In this document: positions 18,665 to 28,299 of the stretch, piece after piece
How positions within the stretch are numbered: position 1 is the first letter of the stretch
How the letters are laid out: each line of letters begins with the position of its first letter
DNA from: Nonomuraea wenchangensis
Lineage (GTDB): Bacteria; Actinomycetota; Actinomycetes; Streptosporangiales; Streptosporangiaceae
Assembly: GCF_900111685.1 (NCBI RefSeq)
Contig: NZ_FOHX01000004.1
Span: 1-64,000 of the forward strand
Length of the DNA stretch: 64,000 bases
Direction: 5' to 3'
Notes under the pieces: model-generated
What the model was told of the DNA's origin: nothing
What the model saw: only the letters and a program-made list of their open reading frames with translations
Databases searched by the model: none
Made by a program: the position numbers and the translations under genes

Positions 18665-19806
18665 CCGTACGGGGGGTCGATCGGGCGGCCCTGGGCGAAG
18701 CGGTCGGGGGTGAAGGGGGAGATGTCCACCGTGTGCGGCTCGCCCAGAGCCAGTTCGGCGAGGGCCCGGCCGACCGCCGGGCAGATCTTGAAGCCCATGC
18801 CGGAGAAGCCGGCCGCCACGATCAGTCCCTCGATGCCGGCCACCGGGCCCAGCATCGGCCGGGCGTCGGGCGACATGTCGTACACGCCGGTCACGCCGCG
18901 GCTGATGCCCGACTCGGCGAGCGCGGGAACGCGGCGCGCGGCCCGCCCGACCAGCTCCACCACGCTCTCCTCGCCCGGCGTCTGGGGGAAGTCGTCGGAG
19001 TCGATCCCGTCGCGCGGGCCGATGAAGTCGCCGAGCAGCAGACCGCCGCCCTCCGGCCGGAAGTACGTACGGGTCCCCGAGTCGATGCAGGCGATCCTGG
19101 ACGCCGGCCCGCCGGGCCCGTCCCGCAGCACCGCCACCTCGTGGTACTCCGGCTCGATGGGCAGATCCACGCCCACGGCCAGGAGCAGCGGGCGGGTCCA
19201 GACGCCGGCGGCCAGGACGACCAGGTCGGCCATGAGGTCGCCCGCAGCGGTACGGACCCCGCGCACCCGGCCCCCGGCGTCGGTGAGCAGCGAGCGCACG
19301 GGGGTGTTGGGCCGGTAGGCGACGCCCAGCTCCCGGGCGCGGGACAGGAAGTCGCCCGCCACGACCGCGCCGTCGCCGTAGCCGGCGCGCGGCTCGTACG
19401 CGGCCGCGACCACGTCGTCCACCCGCCAGCCCGGCTCCAGCTCCAGCACGTCGGCCGCGCCGATCACCTCGGCCTCGGCCCCGCAGGCCCGCTGCATCTC
19501 GACGTTCTTGCGGAGCAGGTCGGCCTCGCCGGGCTGGACGACCCGGACGAACCCGCACTCGCGGAGCACAGGGGGCCGTCCGACCCGCTCCGGCCACTCG
19601 CGGAAGAAGGCGAGGCTGTCGACCGCGAGACGTACCTCCTGCTCGTACGTGTAGTGCATCCGGACGAGGGCCGACGAGCGGCTGCTCATGCCCTCCCCGG
19701 CGTGCCGGGCGTCGACGACCGTGACGGACCGCGCGCCGCGTTCGGCCAGGTGGAACGCGGTGGACGCGCCCATGACGCCGGCGCCGACGACGATGACCTC
19801 GGGCAC
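18649..19806 (-). CDS. FAD-dependent oxidoreductase, D-amino acid/glycine oxidase family
   Basis: The 385-residue product starts with a dinucleotide-binding motif, EVIVVGAGVMGASTAFHLAERG, and has the DAO-family pattern SSRSSALVRMHY, VLAAGVWTRPLL and a C-terminal LIVAAGFSGMGFKICPAVGRALAEL FAD loop. Enzymes of this family oxidise amines or amino acids to imines with FAD. It is the last gene of a leftward set with an ABC transporter, a binding protein and a PrpD-like protein. A role in oxidising an imported amino acid derivative is therefore likely (inference). Confidence 0.88.
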   Translation of the reverse strand: MPEVIVVGAGVMGASTAFHLAERGARSVTVVDARHAGEGMSSRSSALVRMHYTYEQEVRLAVDSLAFFREWPERVGRPPVLRECGFVRVVQPGEADLLRKNVEMQRACGAEAEVIGAADVLELEPGWRVDDVVAAAYEPRAGYGDGAVVAGDFLSRARELGVAYRPNTPVRSLLTDAGGRVRGVRTAAGDLMADLVVLAAGVWTRPLLLAVGVDLPIEPEYHEVAVLRDGPGGPASRIACIDSGTRTYFRPEGGGLLLGDFIGPRDGIDSDDFPQTPGEESVVELVGRAARRVPALAESGISRGVTGVYDMSPDARPMLGPVAGIEGLIVAAGFSGMGFKICPAVGRALAELALGEPHTVDISPFTPDRFAQGRPIDPPYGYGDD

Positions 19807-19844
19807 TGCTCAAACCTCCGGGAGACGTGATGACGGGCGGGGGG

Positions 19845-21599
19845 TCAGGCGAGGACCTTCGACAGGAACGCCTTGGTGCGCTCCTCCTTCGGCGCCACCA
19901 GGCATTCCTCCGGCGGGCCCGACTCGATGACGACGCCCCCGTCGAGCATGGCGACGGTGTCGGCGACCTCCTTGGCGAACCCGATCTCGTGGGTGGCCAC
20001 GATCATGGTCATGCCCTGCCTGGCCAGGTCCTTCATGACGTCGAGCACCTCGCCCACCAGCTCGGGGTCGAGCGCCGAGGTCGGCTCGTCGAACAGCATG
20101 ACGTGCGGCTTCATCGCCAGGGCGCGCGCGATCGCGACCCGCTGCTGCTGCCCGCCGGACAGTTGCGACGGGTAGGAGTCGAGCTTGTCGCGCAGGCCGA
20201 CCCTGGTCAGCAGCCGCTCGGCCTCCGCCTCGGCCTGCGCGCGGGACAAGCCCAGCACGCGCCGGGGACCGAGCGTGACGTTCTCCAGCGCGGTCATGTG
20301 CGGGAACAGGTTGAACCGCTGGAACACCATGCCGATGCGGACCCGCTGCCGGCACAGCTCGGCCTCGGTCAGCTCGTGCAGCCGGCCGCCGGCCTCGCGC
20401 AGCCCGACCCGGCTGCCCTCCACCTCGACCAGGCCGGAGTCCAGGCGTTCCAGGGCGTTGACGCAGCGCAGCAGGGTGGACTTGCCGCTGCCCGACGGCC
20501 CGAGCAGGACGAGCGTGCGCCTGGGGCGGACGGTGAGGTTCACGCCCCGCAGCACGTCGGTGGAGCCGAACCACTTCCACGCCTGCTCCACGCGGATGAT
20601 GGGCTCGCGGTCGTCCACGGTCTCCCGCGCGGTGTCCGGCACGAGCGCGGGCGAGGGCTCGGCCTTGGCGCGGGCGGCGGCGCGCCGCCTGGCCCGTCGT
20701 TCGGCGGCGGCCGAGGGCTTCGCGCCGAACCCGCGGCCGAAGTAGCGCTCCACGTAGTGCTGTCCGACGCTGAGGACCGAGGTCAGCAGCAGGTACCACA
20801 GCGAGGCCACGACCAGCAGCGGTATGATCTTGAGGTTCTGCTGGTAGATCTGCTGCACGCTGGTCATCAGGTCCCGCCCGGAGATGACCGAGACCAGCGC
20901 GGTCATCTTCAGCATCGAGATGGCCTCGTTGCCGAGCGTCGGGATCAGCACCCGCATGGCCTGCGGCAGGATGACGAAGCGCATCCTGCGCCCCGAGGAC
21001 ATGCCGAGCGACATGGCCGCCTCGCTCTGCCCGCCGTCCACCGAGATGATGGCCGCGCGGACCAGCTCGGCGCAGTACGCGGCCTCGTTCGTGGCCAGCG
21101 CCAGCACCGCCGCGGTGGCCGCGCCGATGACCGAGCTCGTCGGCACCGAGCCGAACACGACGCCGGTGAGCGGGATCCCGAGGAAGAGGTTGGGGTAGAG
21201 CGCGCCCAGGAAGCCCCAGAAGATGATCTGGACCAGCAGGGGAGTGCCGCGGAAGAACCAGATGTAGCCCTTCGCGACGCCGGACAGCACCGGGTTGTCC
21301 GACAGCCGCATCACCGCGAGCAGCACGCCGCCGACGACGCCGATCACCATGGCGACGAGGGTCAGCTCGATGGTGACGGCGAGGCCGTGCAGGATCGAGG
21401 GCGCGAACAGGTACTGCCGGATCGAGGCGAGGTCGAGGTTGGGGTTGTGCCACAACGACCAGCCGAGGGCGAACAGGACGTACGCCACCAGTGCCGCCGC
21501 CGCCCAGCGGCCGTACCGGCGGACCGGCACCACGGCGACGGGAGGCGGCCGCTGCCCGGCCGGGGCCGAGGTGGCGTCGGCGGATGTCAAGGAGGTCAT
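19845..21599 (-). CDS. Fused amino acid ABC transporter permease-ATPase
   Basis: One 584-residue polypeptide carries a HisM/GlnP-type permease (about residues 30-280; the EAA-like loop is [33 protein letters not shown]). A charged linker follows, then a complete ABC ATPase: Walker [12 protein letters not shown]-loop [12 protein letters not shown], signature LSGGQQQR, Walker [15 protein letters not shown] and H-loop THEIGFAKE. Polar amino acid importers usually encode these as separate proteins. The binding protein gene lies 37 bases upstream, and the pair should form a complete importer. Confidence 0.9.
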   Translation of the reverse strand: MTSLTSADATSAPAGQRPPPVAVVPVRRYGRWAAAALVAYVLFALGWSLWHNPNLDLASIRQYLFAPSILHGLAVTIELTLVAMVIGVVGGVLLAVMRLSDNPVLSGVAKGYIWFFRGTPLLVQIIFWGFLGALYPNLFLGIPLTGVVFGSVPTSSVIGAATAAVLALATNEAAYCAELVRAAIISVDGGQSEAAMSLGMSSGRRMRFVILPQAMRVLIPTLGNEAISMLKMTALVSVISGRDLMTSVQQIYQQNLKIIPLLVVASLWYLLLTSVLSVGQHYVERYFGRGFGAKPSAAAERRARRRAAARAKAEPSPALVPDTARETVDDREPIIRVEQAWKWFGSTDVLRGVNLTVRPRRTLVLLGPSGSGKSTLLRCVNALERLDSGLVEVEGSRVGLREAGGRLHELTEAELCRQRVRIGMVFQRFNLFPHMTALENVTLGPRRVLGLSRAQAEAEAERLLTRVGLRDKLDSYPSQLSGGQQQRVAIARALAMKPHVMLFDEPTSALDPELVGEVLDVMKDLARQGMTMIVATHEIGFAKEVADTVAMLDGGVVIESGPPEECLVAPKEERTKAFLSKVLA

Positions 21600-21636
21600 G
21601 ACACTTCTCCTTCTCGCGGGTGCCCTGGTCGGTTCC

Positions 21637-22605
21637 CTAGTCGGTCCCCTGGTCGATCTCCGCCTTGGTCAGCGCGATGTTCTCCACGCCGTACCGGGAG
21701 AGGATCTGCAGGTAGGTCCCGTCGTCCATCAGCGACTGGAGCGCCTTCTGCAGCGCCGTACGGAGCTCGGTGTCCGCCTTGGGGACGCCGATGCCCTCCA
21801 TGCCGCCGCCGAACTCGGCCGTGATCGAGGGCGACTCGACCAGCTCGAACGCGTTGCCGTCCTCGAAGGTCTTCGCGGCGTACGCCGCCGCCGAGGTCGC
21901 CTGCACGCGGGCCATCGCCTTGCCGCTCTTGATCGCCAGGAACGCCTCGCTGTCGCCGGGGAAGGCGAGGACCGTGACGCCCGGCTTGCCCTCCGACTCG
22001 AACCGCTTGCTCAGCTTGCTCAACGCGGCCTCCTCGGAGGTGGAGCTCTGCACCGCGACGGTCTTGCCCGACAGGTCGGCGACGTCCTTCATCCCTTGGG
22101 GGTTGCCCTTGACGACCAGCAGGGAGTAGCCGTCCTTGGCGTAGTCGACGAAGCTCAGCGACTCGCGCCGCTTGGGGGTGTCGAAGATGCCCGCCATGAC
22201 GATGTCGGCCTTGCCGGCCAGGAGGGCGGGGATCATGCTGTCGAAGGCCGTCTGGTCGAAGGACGCCTTCACGCCGAGCTTGGCGGCGAGGGCCTGGGAG
22301 AGGTCGTAGTCGATGCCCGTGGGCTGCTGACCGCCCACCGTCGTGTACATCTCCCAGGGCGGATAGGGAATGTTGCTGGCCACCCGGATGACGCCGGCCG
22401 ACTTGATCCGCTCGGGCAGCAGGTCGTGCAGTGCGGGGTCGGCCGCGGGCGTCGCGGCGGCGGGCGCGGAGGTGGGGGCGGCGCTCTCCTGGCCGCCGAC
22501 CTCGGGGGCGGGCGGGTCACTGGCCAGGGCGCAGCCGCCGAGCGCGACGACCATCGCCACCACGCTCAGGAACGTCGACCGGCCGCGCGGGCGAAGTGCT
22601 CTCAT
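21637..22605 (-). CDS. Amino acid ABC transporter substrate-binding lipoprotein
   Basis: The 322-residue protein has a signal peptide ending in a lipobox-like LGGCALAS (lipid-modified Cys at about residue 25). A Ser/Ala/Pro-rich linker precedes a type II periplasmic-binding fold with [50 protein letters not shown] and the domain-swap segment [15 protein letters not shown]. This is the family 3 amino acid-binding pattern. Its start codon overlaps the PrpD stop by one base (TGATG), and it precedes the fused permease-ATPase, its likely partner. Confidence 0.92.
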   Translation of the reverse strand: MRALRPRGRSTFLSVVAMVVALGGCALASDPPAPEVGGQESAAPTSAPAAATPAADPALHDLLPERIKSAGVIRVASNIPYPPWEMYTTVGGQQPTGIDYDLSQALAAKLGVKASFDQTAFDSMIPALLAGKADIVMAGIFDTPKRRESLSFVDYAKDGYSLLVVKGNPQGMKDVADLSGKTVAVQSSTSEEAALSKLSKRFESEGKPGVTVLAFPGDSEAFLAIKSGKAMARVQATSAAAYAAKTFEDGNAFELVESPSITAEFGGGMEGIGVPKADTELRTALQKALQSLMDDGTYLQILSRYGVENIALTKAEIDQGTD

Positions 22606-24041
22606 CAGTTGGCTCCAACCGGTGTCAGGGACGACGCCAGGTCCCGTACGAGGACGGAGGCGTCGTCGGCGGATTCCACGCCCGCCAGGGCTTCCAGCAG
22701 CCGGGGAACCGACTCGGGCGCCACCCGGCCGGCGGCCAGCCAGGTGAACTTGTCCCGCATCTCGTCCAGGGTCCAGCCGGGCTCGGGGTAGAGGATGTGG
22801 TCGACCCGGCCCGACGACAGCACGGTGCCGTCGGTCAGCGTGACGGTGACCACGGCGGAGTCGCTGCCCTCCGGGTCGTTGACCTCCGAGAGGTAGTAGC
22901 GGCGGGTGAGGTCGTCGGTGACCACCACCTCGATCCGCCGGGACAGCTCGATGATCTCGGGCGCGCCGAGGCGGGCGTCCGCCATCTGGTCCGGCCCGAC
23001 CCGGCCGTCGGCCAGCAGCGCCGCGACCGGCCAGGCCAGGTTGAACTGGGCCTCCTCGGTGGTCTCCGGCAGCCGGGTGCCGAGCCTGGCGGCGTCGGGG
23101 TAGGTCTCGATGACGACGCGGGCGATGTCCGCGGGCGGCAGGGGGTGCCCGATGCGCAGCTTCTCGACGGCGAGCAGGGCGGGGTGGGTCCAGGCGCAGC
23201 TGGAGTACCGCTTCCAGGTGATGCCGCGGGGCAGGTAGTAGTCGGCGCCCAGGTCGTCCACGTACGGGCGGAACCGAGCGAGGTCGAGGCCGGGCTCGAT
23301 CCCGGTGAAGCCGCGCCGGGCGAGGTCGGCCGCCAGCAGCCCGGTGAGCGCGCCGAAGCCGACGCCGTGCTTGACCATGCCGGGGGTGTCGATGGCGCGC
23401 ATCATCGGCAGGTCGGGGGAGTCGTACTCGGCGATGCCCAGCGCGTGCCGCGTGGTGGTCTCGTCCAGCCCGTGGACGTGGCAGGCGATCGCGGCGCAGG
23501 CCACCGCGCCCCACGAGCCGCAGGCCCGGTAGGTGCGGTCGGCCGAGTGGACGGCGCTCTGCTCGTGGTTGACGCAGCGGCCGGCGCGGAAGGCGATCTC
23601 GTAGCCGACGACGATCGCGGTGATCAGCTCGCGCCCGCTGAGGCGCAGCTCCTCGGCCAGGGCGAGCGCGGTCGGCACGACCTGGGCCCCGGGATGGCCC
23701 CAGGTGTAGATGCCGCAGTCGTCGATGTCCACGGCGTTGGCCGCGACCGCGTTGGCGAAGGCGGCGCCGCCGGTGGCCAGCGGGCTCCCGCTGACGATCG
23801 AGGTCGCCGGGCCGGTGGGCCACCAGGCGCGGGCGAGGTCGTCGGCCACGAGCGCGGACCGCGACGCCCGGCCGGCGAGCACGGCCGCGAGCGTGTCGAT
23901 CAGGCACATCACGGCCCGGTCGATCACCTCACGCGGTAACCGCTCCCAGGTGAGCCCGGTGATGAAGGCCGCCGCCGGCGAATCGCCGCTCGTCCAGGCC
24001 GTGGGCGCGCTCCGGAGATCGTCACGAAACGGCGCCGCCAT
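22605..24041 (-). CDS. MmgE/PrpD family protein
   Basis: The 478-residue product matches the MmgE/PrpD fold, which includes 2-methylcitrate dehydratase and iminodisuccinate epimerase. Visible motifs are DTLAAVLAGRASRSAL near the N-terminus, FANAVAANAVDIDDCGIYTWGHPGAQVVPTALALAE, the glycine-rich CGSWGAVACAAIA and KRYSSCAWTHPALLAVEKL. The exact substrate is unknown. It is the first gene of the leftward operon with the binding protein, transporter and oxidase, so a lyase or epimerase step on the imported compound is likely. It is divergent from the TetR regulator. Confidence 0.85.
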   Translation of the reverse strand: MAAPFRDDLRSAPTAWTSGDSPAAAFITGLTWERLPREVIDRAVMCLIDTLAAVLAGRASRSALVADDLARAWWPTGPATSIVSGSPLATGGAAFANAVAANAVDIDDCGIYTWGHPGAQVVPTALALAEELRLSGRELITAIVVGYEIAFRAGRCVNHEQSAVHSADRTYRACGSWGAVACAAIACHVHGLDETTTRHALGIAEYDSPDLPMMRAIDTPGMVKHGVGFGALTGLLAADLARRGFTGIEPGLDLARFRPYVDDLGADYYLPRGITWKRYSSCAWTHPALLAVEKLRIGHPLPPADIARVVIETYPDAARLGTRLPETTEEAQFNLAWPVAALLADGRVGPDQMADARLGAPEIIELSRRIEVVVTDDLTRRYYLSEVNDPEGSDSAVVTVTLTDGTVLSSGRVDHILYPEPGWTLDEMRDKFTWLAAGRVAPESVPRLLEALAGVESADDASVLVRDLASSLTPVGAN

Positions 24042-24175
24042 TTGTTTCTCCCATGTTTCTGCAGGTATATCTTTGGTGCCGGAAACAATTCCATTCGCCG
24101 CGATGCCTTGTCAAGGAACGTTCTGCCTTGTATTTACAGAGAGCCGGAAGTGTGAAAATACCTGGAGAAGCAAGT

Positions 24176-25216
24176 ATGGAAGCGATGGCCACCGACCGGG
24201 AGGAGGCCGCGCTGGCGCTGCTCTGGAGCTCGGTCCACGCCCCCGACGGCCGGACGCCGCACTGCCGCCGGTGCGCGGCCGACCGGTCGTTCCACCGGGT
24301 CTCGCGGCGGCGGGCGTACGCCTGCGACAGTTGCGGCGCGCACGTCTACCCGGCCTCGACCACGCCTTTCGCCGGCTCCCCCGTGCCGCTCGCCGCCTGG
24401 CTCGACGCCGTCGTGCTGGTGCTGGACTCCCCCGGCAAGGCGCGCCCCAACCGGATCGCCGGGGCGCTCGGCGTCGACTACCGGCGCGCCTGGCGGATGA
24501 CCCGGCGCATCGACGACGTGCTCCAGGCCGGCGGCGACGACGCCGACCTGCTGCGCAGGCTGGCCGGCCGCTGGAGGGAACAGGGCAGCACCGGGCCCGG
24601 CCTGACCCCCGACCCCGGGAGCCCCGAGGACCGCATCCGCGTCGCCGCCTGCCGGCTCATGGCCCAGCACGGCATCGAGGCGACCCGCATCGCCGACATC
24701 GCCCGCGAGGCAGGGGTGTCGAACGCCAGCATCCACTATTACTTCAGGAGCAAGGACGAGGCGCTGCTGGCCGCCTTCCGCTGGGCCGGCGACCAGTTGC
24801 ACCTCACCCTGCAACGCCTGCTCGACGAGAACGTCAGCGCCATCGGCCAGCTGCGCCACCTGCTCGAACTCAGCATCCCCGGCGACCAGGGCACCTTCGA
24901 GGAATACCTGCTGTGGCTGGAGATGTGGGCGCGGGTCAGGCGGCACCCGGCCTTCCTCGACGAGTGCGTACGCATGTCGCGGCGGTGGGCCGACGCGGTG
25001 ATGGGGGTGTTCGCCGCGGGCGTCGCGGACGGCACGTTCACGCCGGTCGCGCCGCTCACGGAGGTGTGCGAGCGGTACGTCGCCATCGCCGAGAGCCTGG
25101 CCGTGCGCAACACCCTCGGCTACAGCGACATGTCCGCCGAGACGGCGCGGGGCCTGCTCGCCCGCTTCACGGCGGAACAACTCGGCGTGCCGGCCGGACT
25201 GCTGCCGTCGCGCTGA
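24176..25216 (+). CDS. TetR regulator with IS1595-transposase-like zinc-ribbon N-terminus
   Basis: The 346-residue protein begins with a zinc ribbon (C30-x2-C33, C50-x2-C53). A segment follows, TTPFAGSPVPLAAWLDAVVLVLDSPGKARPNRIAGALGVDYRRAWRMTRRI, cognate to the zinc ribbon plus HTH entry region of IS1595/ISXO2 transposases. A complete TetR regulator then starts near residue 155, with its HTH in IADIAREAGVSNASIHYYFRSKDEAL. The transposase catalytic core is absent. GGAG lies eight bases before ATG 24176. It sits between the divergent PrpD/ABC operon and the D-aminoacylase gene and probably regulates them. Confidence 0.85.
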   Translation: MEAMATDREEAALALLWSSVHAPDGRTPHCRRCAADRSFHRVSRRRAYACDSCGAHVYPASTTPFAGSPVPLAAWLDAVVLVLDSPGKARPNRIAGALGVDYRRAWRMTRRIDDVLQAGGDDADLLRRLAGRWREQGSTGPGLTPDPGSPEDRIRVAACRLMAQHGIEATRIADIAREAGVSNASIHYYFRSKDEALLAAFRWAGDQLHLTLQRLLDENVSAIGQLRHLLELSIPGDQGTFEEYLLWLEMWARVRRHPAFLDECVRMSRRWADAVMGVFAAGVADGTFTPVAPLTEVCERYVAIAESLAVRNTLGYSDMSAETARGLLARFTAEQLGVPAGLLPSR

Positions 25217-25357
25217 GCGGGCGTACTTGGCTCGGGGGTCATTCTCCCGTCGCACAATACGACTTGCGCGCCCTGAGCTTTGCTTTTCTTGACAGCGCTT
25301 CGCCGCCGTGCCGACAATCCTGCAATTACCCCCGGACACCTCGGAACGGAAAATCGC

Positions 25358-26962
25358 ATGCCTGATTCACCCCACGGCCCGGCGGACGTCGTCGTGCTCG
25401 ACGCCACCGTGCTCACCATGGACCCGGCGCGGCCGCGCGCGGCGGCGCTGGCGATCACCGGGGGCAGGATCAGCCAGGTCGGGGACTGTGCCGAGGTGGC
25501 CGCGCTCATCGGACCCGGCACCGACGTGATCGAGGCGGGCGGGCGGGTGGCGTGTCCCGGCTTCGTCGACATTCACACGCACACCGATCTCGACCTGTTC
25601 CGCGATCCCGGGCACCTGCTGTTCAAGAATTACCTCATGCAGGGCATCACCACGGTCCTCGCCGGTAATTGCGGAATGGCGGAAATGGCGCCGGGCGAGC
25701 TTCTCGGCCGCCTGGACCAAGCCCCTCCCGCGGTCAATTTCGGCACGCTCGCCGGGCACGGGTACGTACGCGACGCCTGTGGCGTCCCCGCCGGTGCCGA
25801 GGAGCTCTCCGGCGAGCAGATCGACGCCATGCGGGACCTGCTCGGCAAGGCGATGGCGGACGGCGCGTTCGGCATGTCCACCGGGCTCGAGTACGTCCCC
25901 GGCCTGTCCTCCCGTACGGCGGAGCTGATCGCGTGCGCCGCCGTCGTCGCCGAGCACGGCGGCTTCTACGCCAGCCACATGCGCAGCGAGGGCGACCACC
26001 TGCTCGCCGCCGTCGAGGAGGGCATCAGGATCGGCCGTGACTCCGGCGCCCGCGTCCAGCTCTCCCACCTCAAGACCGACGGCGTGTGCAACTGGTGGAA
26101 GACGGACGCGGTGATCGGCGCGATCGAGGCGGCCCGCGCCGACGGCATCGACGTGGCCGGCGACCAGTACCCGTACACGTTCTTCGGCTGGAACCCCTCC
26201 ATCTTCATCCCCGGCGAGCACCTGGCGGCCGGCCGGGCGACGCTGCTCGACACCTACCTGACCGACCCCCGCCACCGGCTCCGGATCAAGGAGGGCATCG
26301 TCGACCGGATCGTCCGCTACCACGGCGGCGACGGCGACCTGGTGGTGGTGTTCGACTGGACCGACGGCGACGGGCGCCGGTGGCAGGGGACGACGCTGGC
26401 CGGCATCCTGACCGCGCGCGGCCTCACCCCGGGCCCGGAGGCCGAGGCCGAGCTCATCCTGGAGATGCTGCCCGACGAGCGCTCCGACGCCGTCATGGGG
26501 AGCGACCTGAGCACGAGCGACGACGCCGTCCGGCGCTACCTGTCCCTGCCGTACGTCGCGGTCTGCACCGATGGGTTCAACCAGCCGTGGCTGGCCCCGT
26601 GCCATCCGCGCAGCTACGGGGCCTTTCCCAAGGTGCTGGGCGAGTACGTGCGGGAGAAGCGGGCGCTGCCGCTGGAGACGGCGGTCATGAAGATGACCTC
26701 GCTGCCCGCCTCGCTGATGGGGCTGACCGACCGTGGCGTGCTGCGGGCCGGGGCGTGGGCGGACGTGGTGGTGTTCGACGAGGCGACCGTGGGGGAACGG
26801 GCGACGTTCGACGCACCGGCGGCGCCGGCCGGCATCGACTTCGTGCTGGTCAACGGGGTGGTCGTGGTCGACAGGCGAGCGTCGGGCGACGGCTTCCGCC
26901 TCGACGCCGGCGCGTCCGGCGCGCTTCCCGGCAGGGTGCTCCGCCGCGGCCTTGCGGGGTGA
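25358..26962 (+). CDS. N-acyl-D-amino-acid deacylase (D-aminoacylase family)
   Basis: The 534-residue amidohydrolase has the metal-binding entry PGFVDIHTHTDLDL and the D-aminoacylase signatures QGITTVLAGNCGM, FGMSTGLEYVPG, GGFYASHMRSEG and VQLSHLKTDG. The C-terminus has the usual MTSLPASLMGLTDRGVLRAGAWADVVVFD. These enzymes release D-amino acids from N-acyl precursors using zinc. Together with the adjacent D-amino acid oxidase-like enzyme and amino acid importer this suggests use of N-acyl-D-amino acids. The ATG at 25358 has a weak GGAA upstream. It is downstream of, and co-oriented with, the TetR gene. Confidence 0.92.
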   Translation: MPDSPHGPADVVVLDATVLTMDPARPRAAALAITGGRISQVGDCAEVAALIGPGTDVIEAGGRVACPGFVDIHTHTDLDLFRDPGHLLFKNYLMQGITTVLAGNCGMAEMAPGELLGRLDQAPPAVNFGTLAGHGYVRDACGVPAGAEELSGEQIDAMRDLLGKAMADGAFGMSTGLEYVPGLSSRTAELIACAAVVAEHGGFYASHMRSEGDHLLAAVEEGIRIGRDSGARVQLSHLKTDGVCNWWKTDAVIGAIEAARADGIDVAGDQYPYTFFGWNPSIFIPGEHLAAGRATLLDTYLTDPRHRLRIKEGIVDRIVRYHGGDGDLVVVFDWTDGDGRRWQGTTLAGILTARGLTPGPEAEAELILEMLPDERSDAVMGSDLSTSDDAVRRYLSLPYVAVCTDGFNQPWLAPCHPRSYGAFPKVLGEYVREKRALPLETAVMKMTSLPASLMGLTDRGVLRAGAWADVVVFDEATVGERATFDAPAAPAGIDFVLVNGVVVVDRRASGDGFRLDAGASGALPGRVLRRGLAG

Positions 26963-26994
26963 CGTCGCGCGGCATATCGTCGCGATGTATCGGG

Positions 26995-27006
26995 TCGATA
27001 TATCGA
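26995..27006. promoter_or_regulatory. TCGATATATCGA palindrome upstream of a methyltransferase gene
   Basis: A perfect 12-base palindrome lies 19 bases before the methyltransferase start, within an AT-richer stretch that also contains ATATCG and CGATGTATCG copies. The position fits an operator or promoter core. The cognate regulator is not identifiable. Confidence 0.4.
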
Positions 27007-27025
27007 GCGAGCACGGGGAGCCGCG

Positions 27026-27784
27026 ATGAGACGGATCGACTACGACAGGGAGCAGCACCAGCACTACGCCCGCGGCCGGGCGCTCACCGAGCGGCAGCTC
27101 AAGGTCTGGATCGACGCCTTCGCGGCCGTGCTGCCCGGCCGCCGCCCCCTGACCGGCCTCGACGTCGGCTCGGGGACCGGCCGCTTCACCCCGGCGCTGG
27201 CGGGCGCGTTCGGCCCGGTCACCGGCGTCGAGCCGTCCGTCCGCATGCGCGAGGTGGCCGAGGCCCAGCCCGCGCGGCCCGGCGTGCGCTACGTGGAGGG
27301 CCGCGCCGAGAGCCTGCCGGTGCCGGCCGCGAGCGCCGACTACGCCCTCATGTTCCTGTCCTGGCACCACGTGGCGGACAAGCCGCGGGCCGTCCACGAG
27401 CTCGCCAGAGCGCTCCGCCCCGGCGGACGCCTCCTGCTGCGCGCGAACTTCAGCGACCACCACCCCCGGCCGTGGTGGCTGGACCACTTTCCCCGGGCCC
27501 ACGAGATCGAGACCGCGCTCTTCCAGCCGCTGCACGAGGTCATCGCCATGTTCACCGCGACCGGCTGGCGCGTCACCGACTTCACCACGGTCACCGAACC
27601 CTCCTCCGGCACCCGCCGCGACGTGCTCGACCGGCTCCGCCTGCGCACCCTGTCGTTCTTCGCCCACCTCACCCCTGACGAGCAGGAGATCGGCCTGCGC
27701 AGCCTGGAACGGGCCGTCGCCGAGGACCCCGACGCCCCGGCCCCCGTGTTCGCCGAGCCGCTGCTCACGCTTGAGCGGGGATGA
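27026..27784 (+). CDS. Class I SAM-dependent methyltransferase
   Basis: The 252-residue protein has the Rossmann methyltransferase motif I LTGLDVGSGTGRFTPAL, motif II region VTGVEPSVRMREVA, an acidic VRYVEGRAESLPVPAASADYALMFLSWHHVADKPRAVHELARALRPGGRLLLR run, and a C-terminal helical part. This is the Methyltransf_11/UbiE-like small-molecule class. The substrate is unknown. GGGGAG precedes the ATG. Confidence 0.9.
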   Translation: MRRIDYDREQHQHYARGRALTERQLKVWIDAFAAVLPGRRPLTGLDVGSGTGRFTPALAGAFGPVTGVEPSVRMREVAEAQPARPGVRYVEGRAESLPVPAASADYALMFLSWHHVADKPRAVHELARALRPGGRLLLRANFSDHHPRPWWLDHFPRAHEIETALFQPLHEVIAMFTATGWRVTDFTTVTEPSSGTRRDVLDRLRLRTLSFFAHLTPDEQEIGLRSLERAVAEDPDAPAPVFAEPLLTLERG

Positions 27785-27900
27785 CACGGGATAGCCACCT
27801 TTTTGTGGGTACTTGTCGGCCGGGCCCGGACGGGGCGAAGCTTGGTCGTGCGGGCCGGAGGGGTCCGTACAAGCAGGTGAAGCGGGGGGTCGGCGGTGGT

Positions 27901-28251
27901 TCAGGAGGCTGGGCGCGACTCGGCCAGCTTCTCCAGGCGGCGGTGGCCCCAGTCGGAGAGCGGCTCCAGGGCCTCGGAGAGCTCGCGGCCGAACGGGGTC
28001 AGAGAGTAGACGGTCTTCAGCGGGCGCACGTCGTGCACCTCCCGGTGGACCAGTCCGTCGGCCTCCATCTCGCGCAGCGTCTGGGTCAGCACCTTCTCCG
28101 TGAGCCCCGGCAGCAGCCGGCGTAGCTCGCCGGGGCGGTGCGGGCCGGACTCCAGCAGCCAGAGCAGCATCGTCTTCCACTTGCCGTCGATCACGGCGAT
28201 CGCGGCGGTCACCCCGCAGACGTTCGGGTCCCGGGCGCGGCTGCGCGTCAT
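27901..28251 (-). CDS. HxlR-family transcriptional regulator
   Basis: The product of about 116 residues shows the HxlR winged helix: an N-terminal Cys (NVCGVTAAIAVIDGKWKTMLLWLL), then PGELRRLLPGLTEKVLTQTLREMEADGLVHREVH and VYSLTPFGRELSEAL. ATG 28251 is preceded by AAGGGGA; an ATG at 28269 is also in frame. It is divergent from the imine reductase-like gene, 48 bases apart, and probably controls it. Confidence 0.92.
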   Translation of the reverse strand: MTRSRARDPNVCGVTAAIAVIDGKWKTMLLWLLESGPHRPGELRRLLPGLTEKVLTQTLREMEADGLVHREVHDVRPLKTVYSLTPFGRELSEALEPLSDWGHRRLEKLAESRPAS

Positions 28252-28299
28252 CGTCGTCCCCTTTTTCATCTTTTATTGCTCATTTTGAGGAGCTGAGGC

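Noticed and set aside
17351..19813. An 820-codon minus frame, and an 827-codon plus frame at 17347-19830
   Set aside because: Both span two real genes (MATE exporter and oxidoreductase) in shadow frames and have compositional bias only.
24176..24570. Insertion sequence of the IS1595 family
   Set aside because: The zinc ribbon and HTH are in frame with a TetR domain. There is no DDE/N core and no terminal inverted repeats, so it is a fused regulator rather than an IS.
25367..28180. A 937-codon open frame on the minus strand
   Set aside because: It runs antisense to the D-aminoacylase, methyltransferase and HxlR genes. It has no family motifs and reflects the high third-position GC of the real genes.
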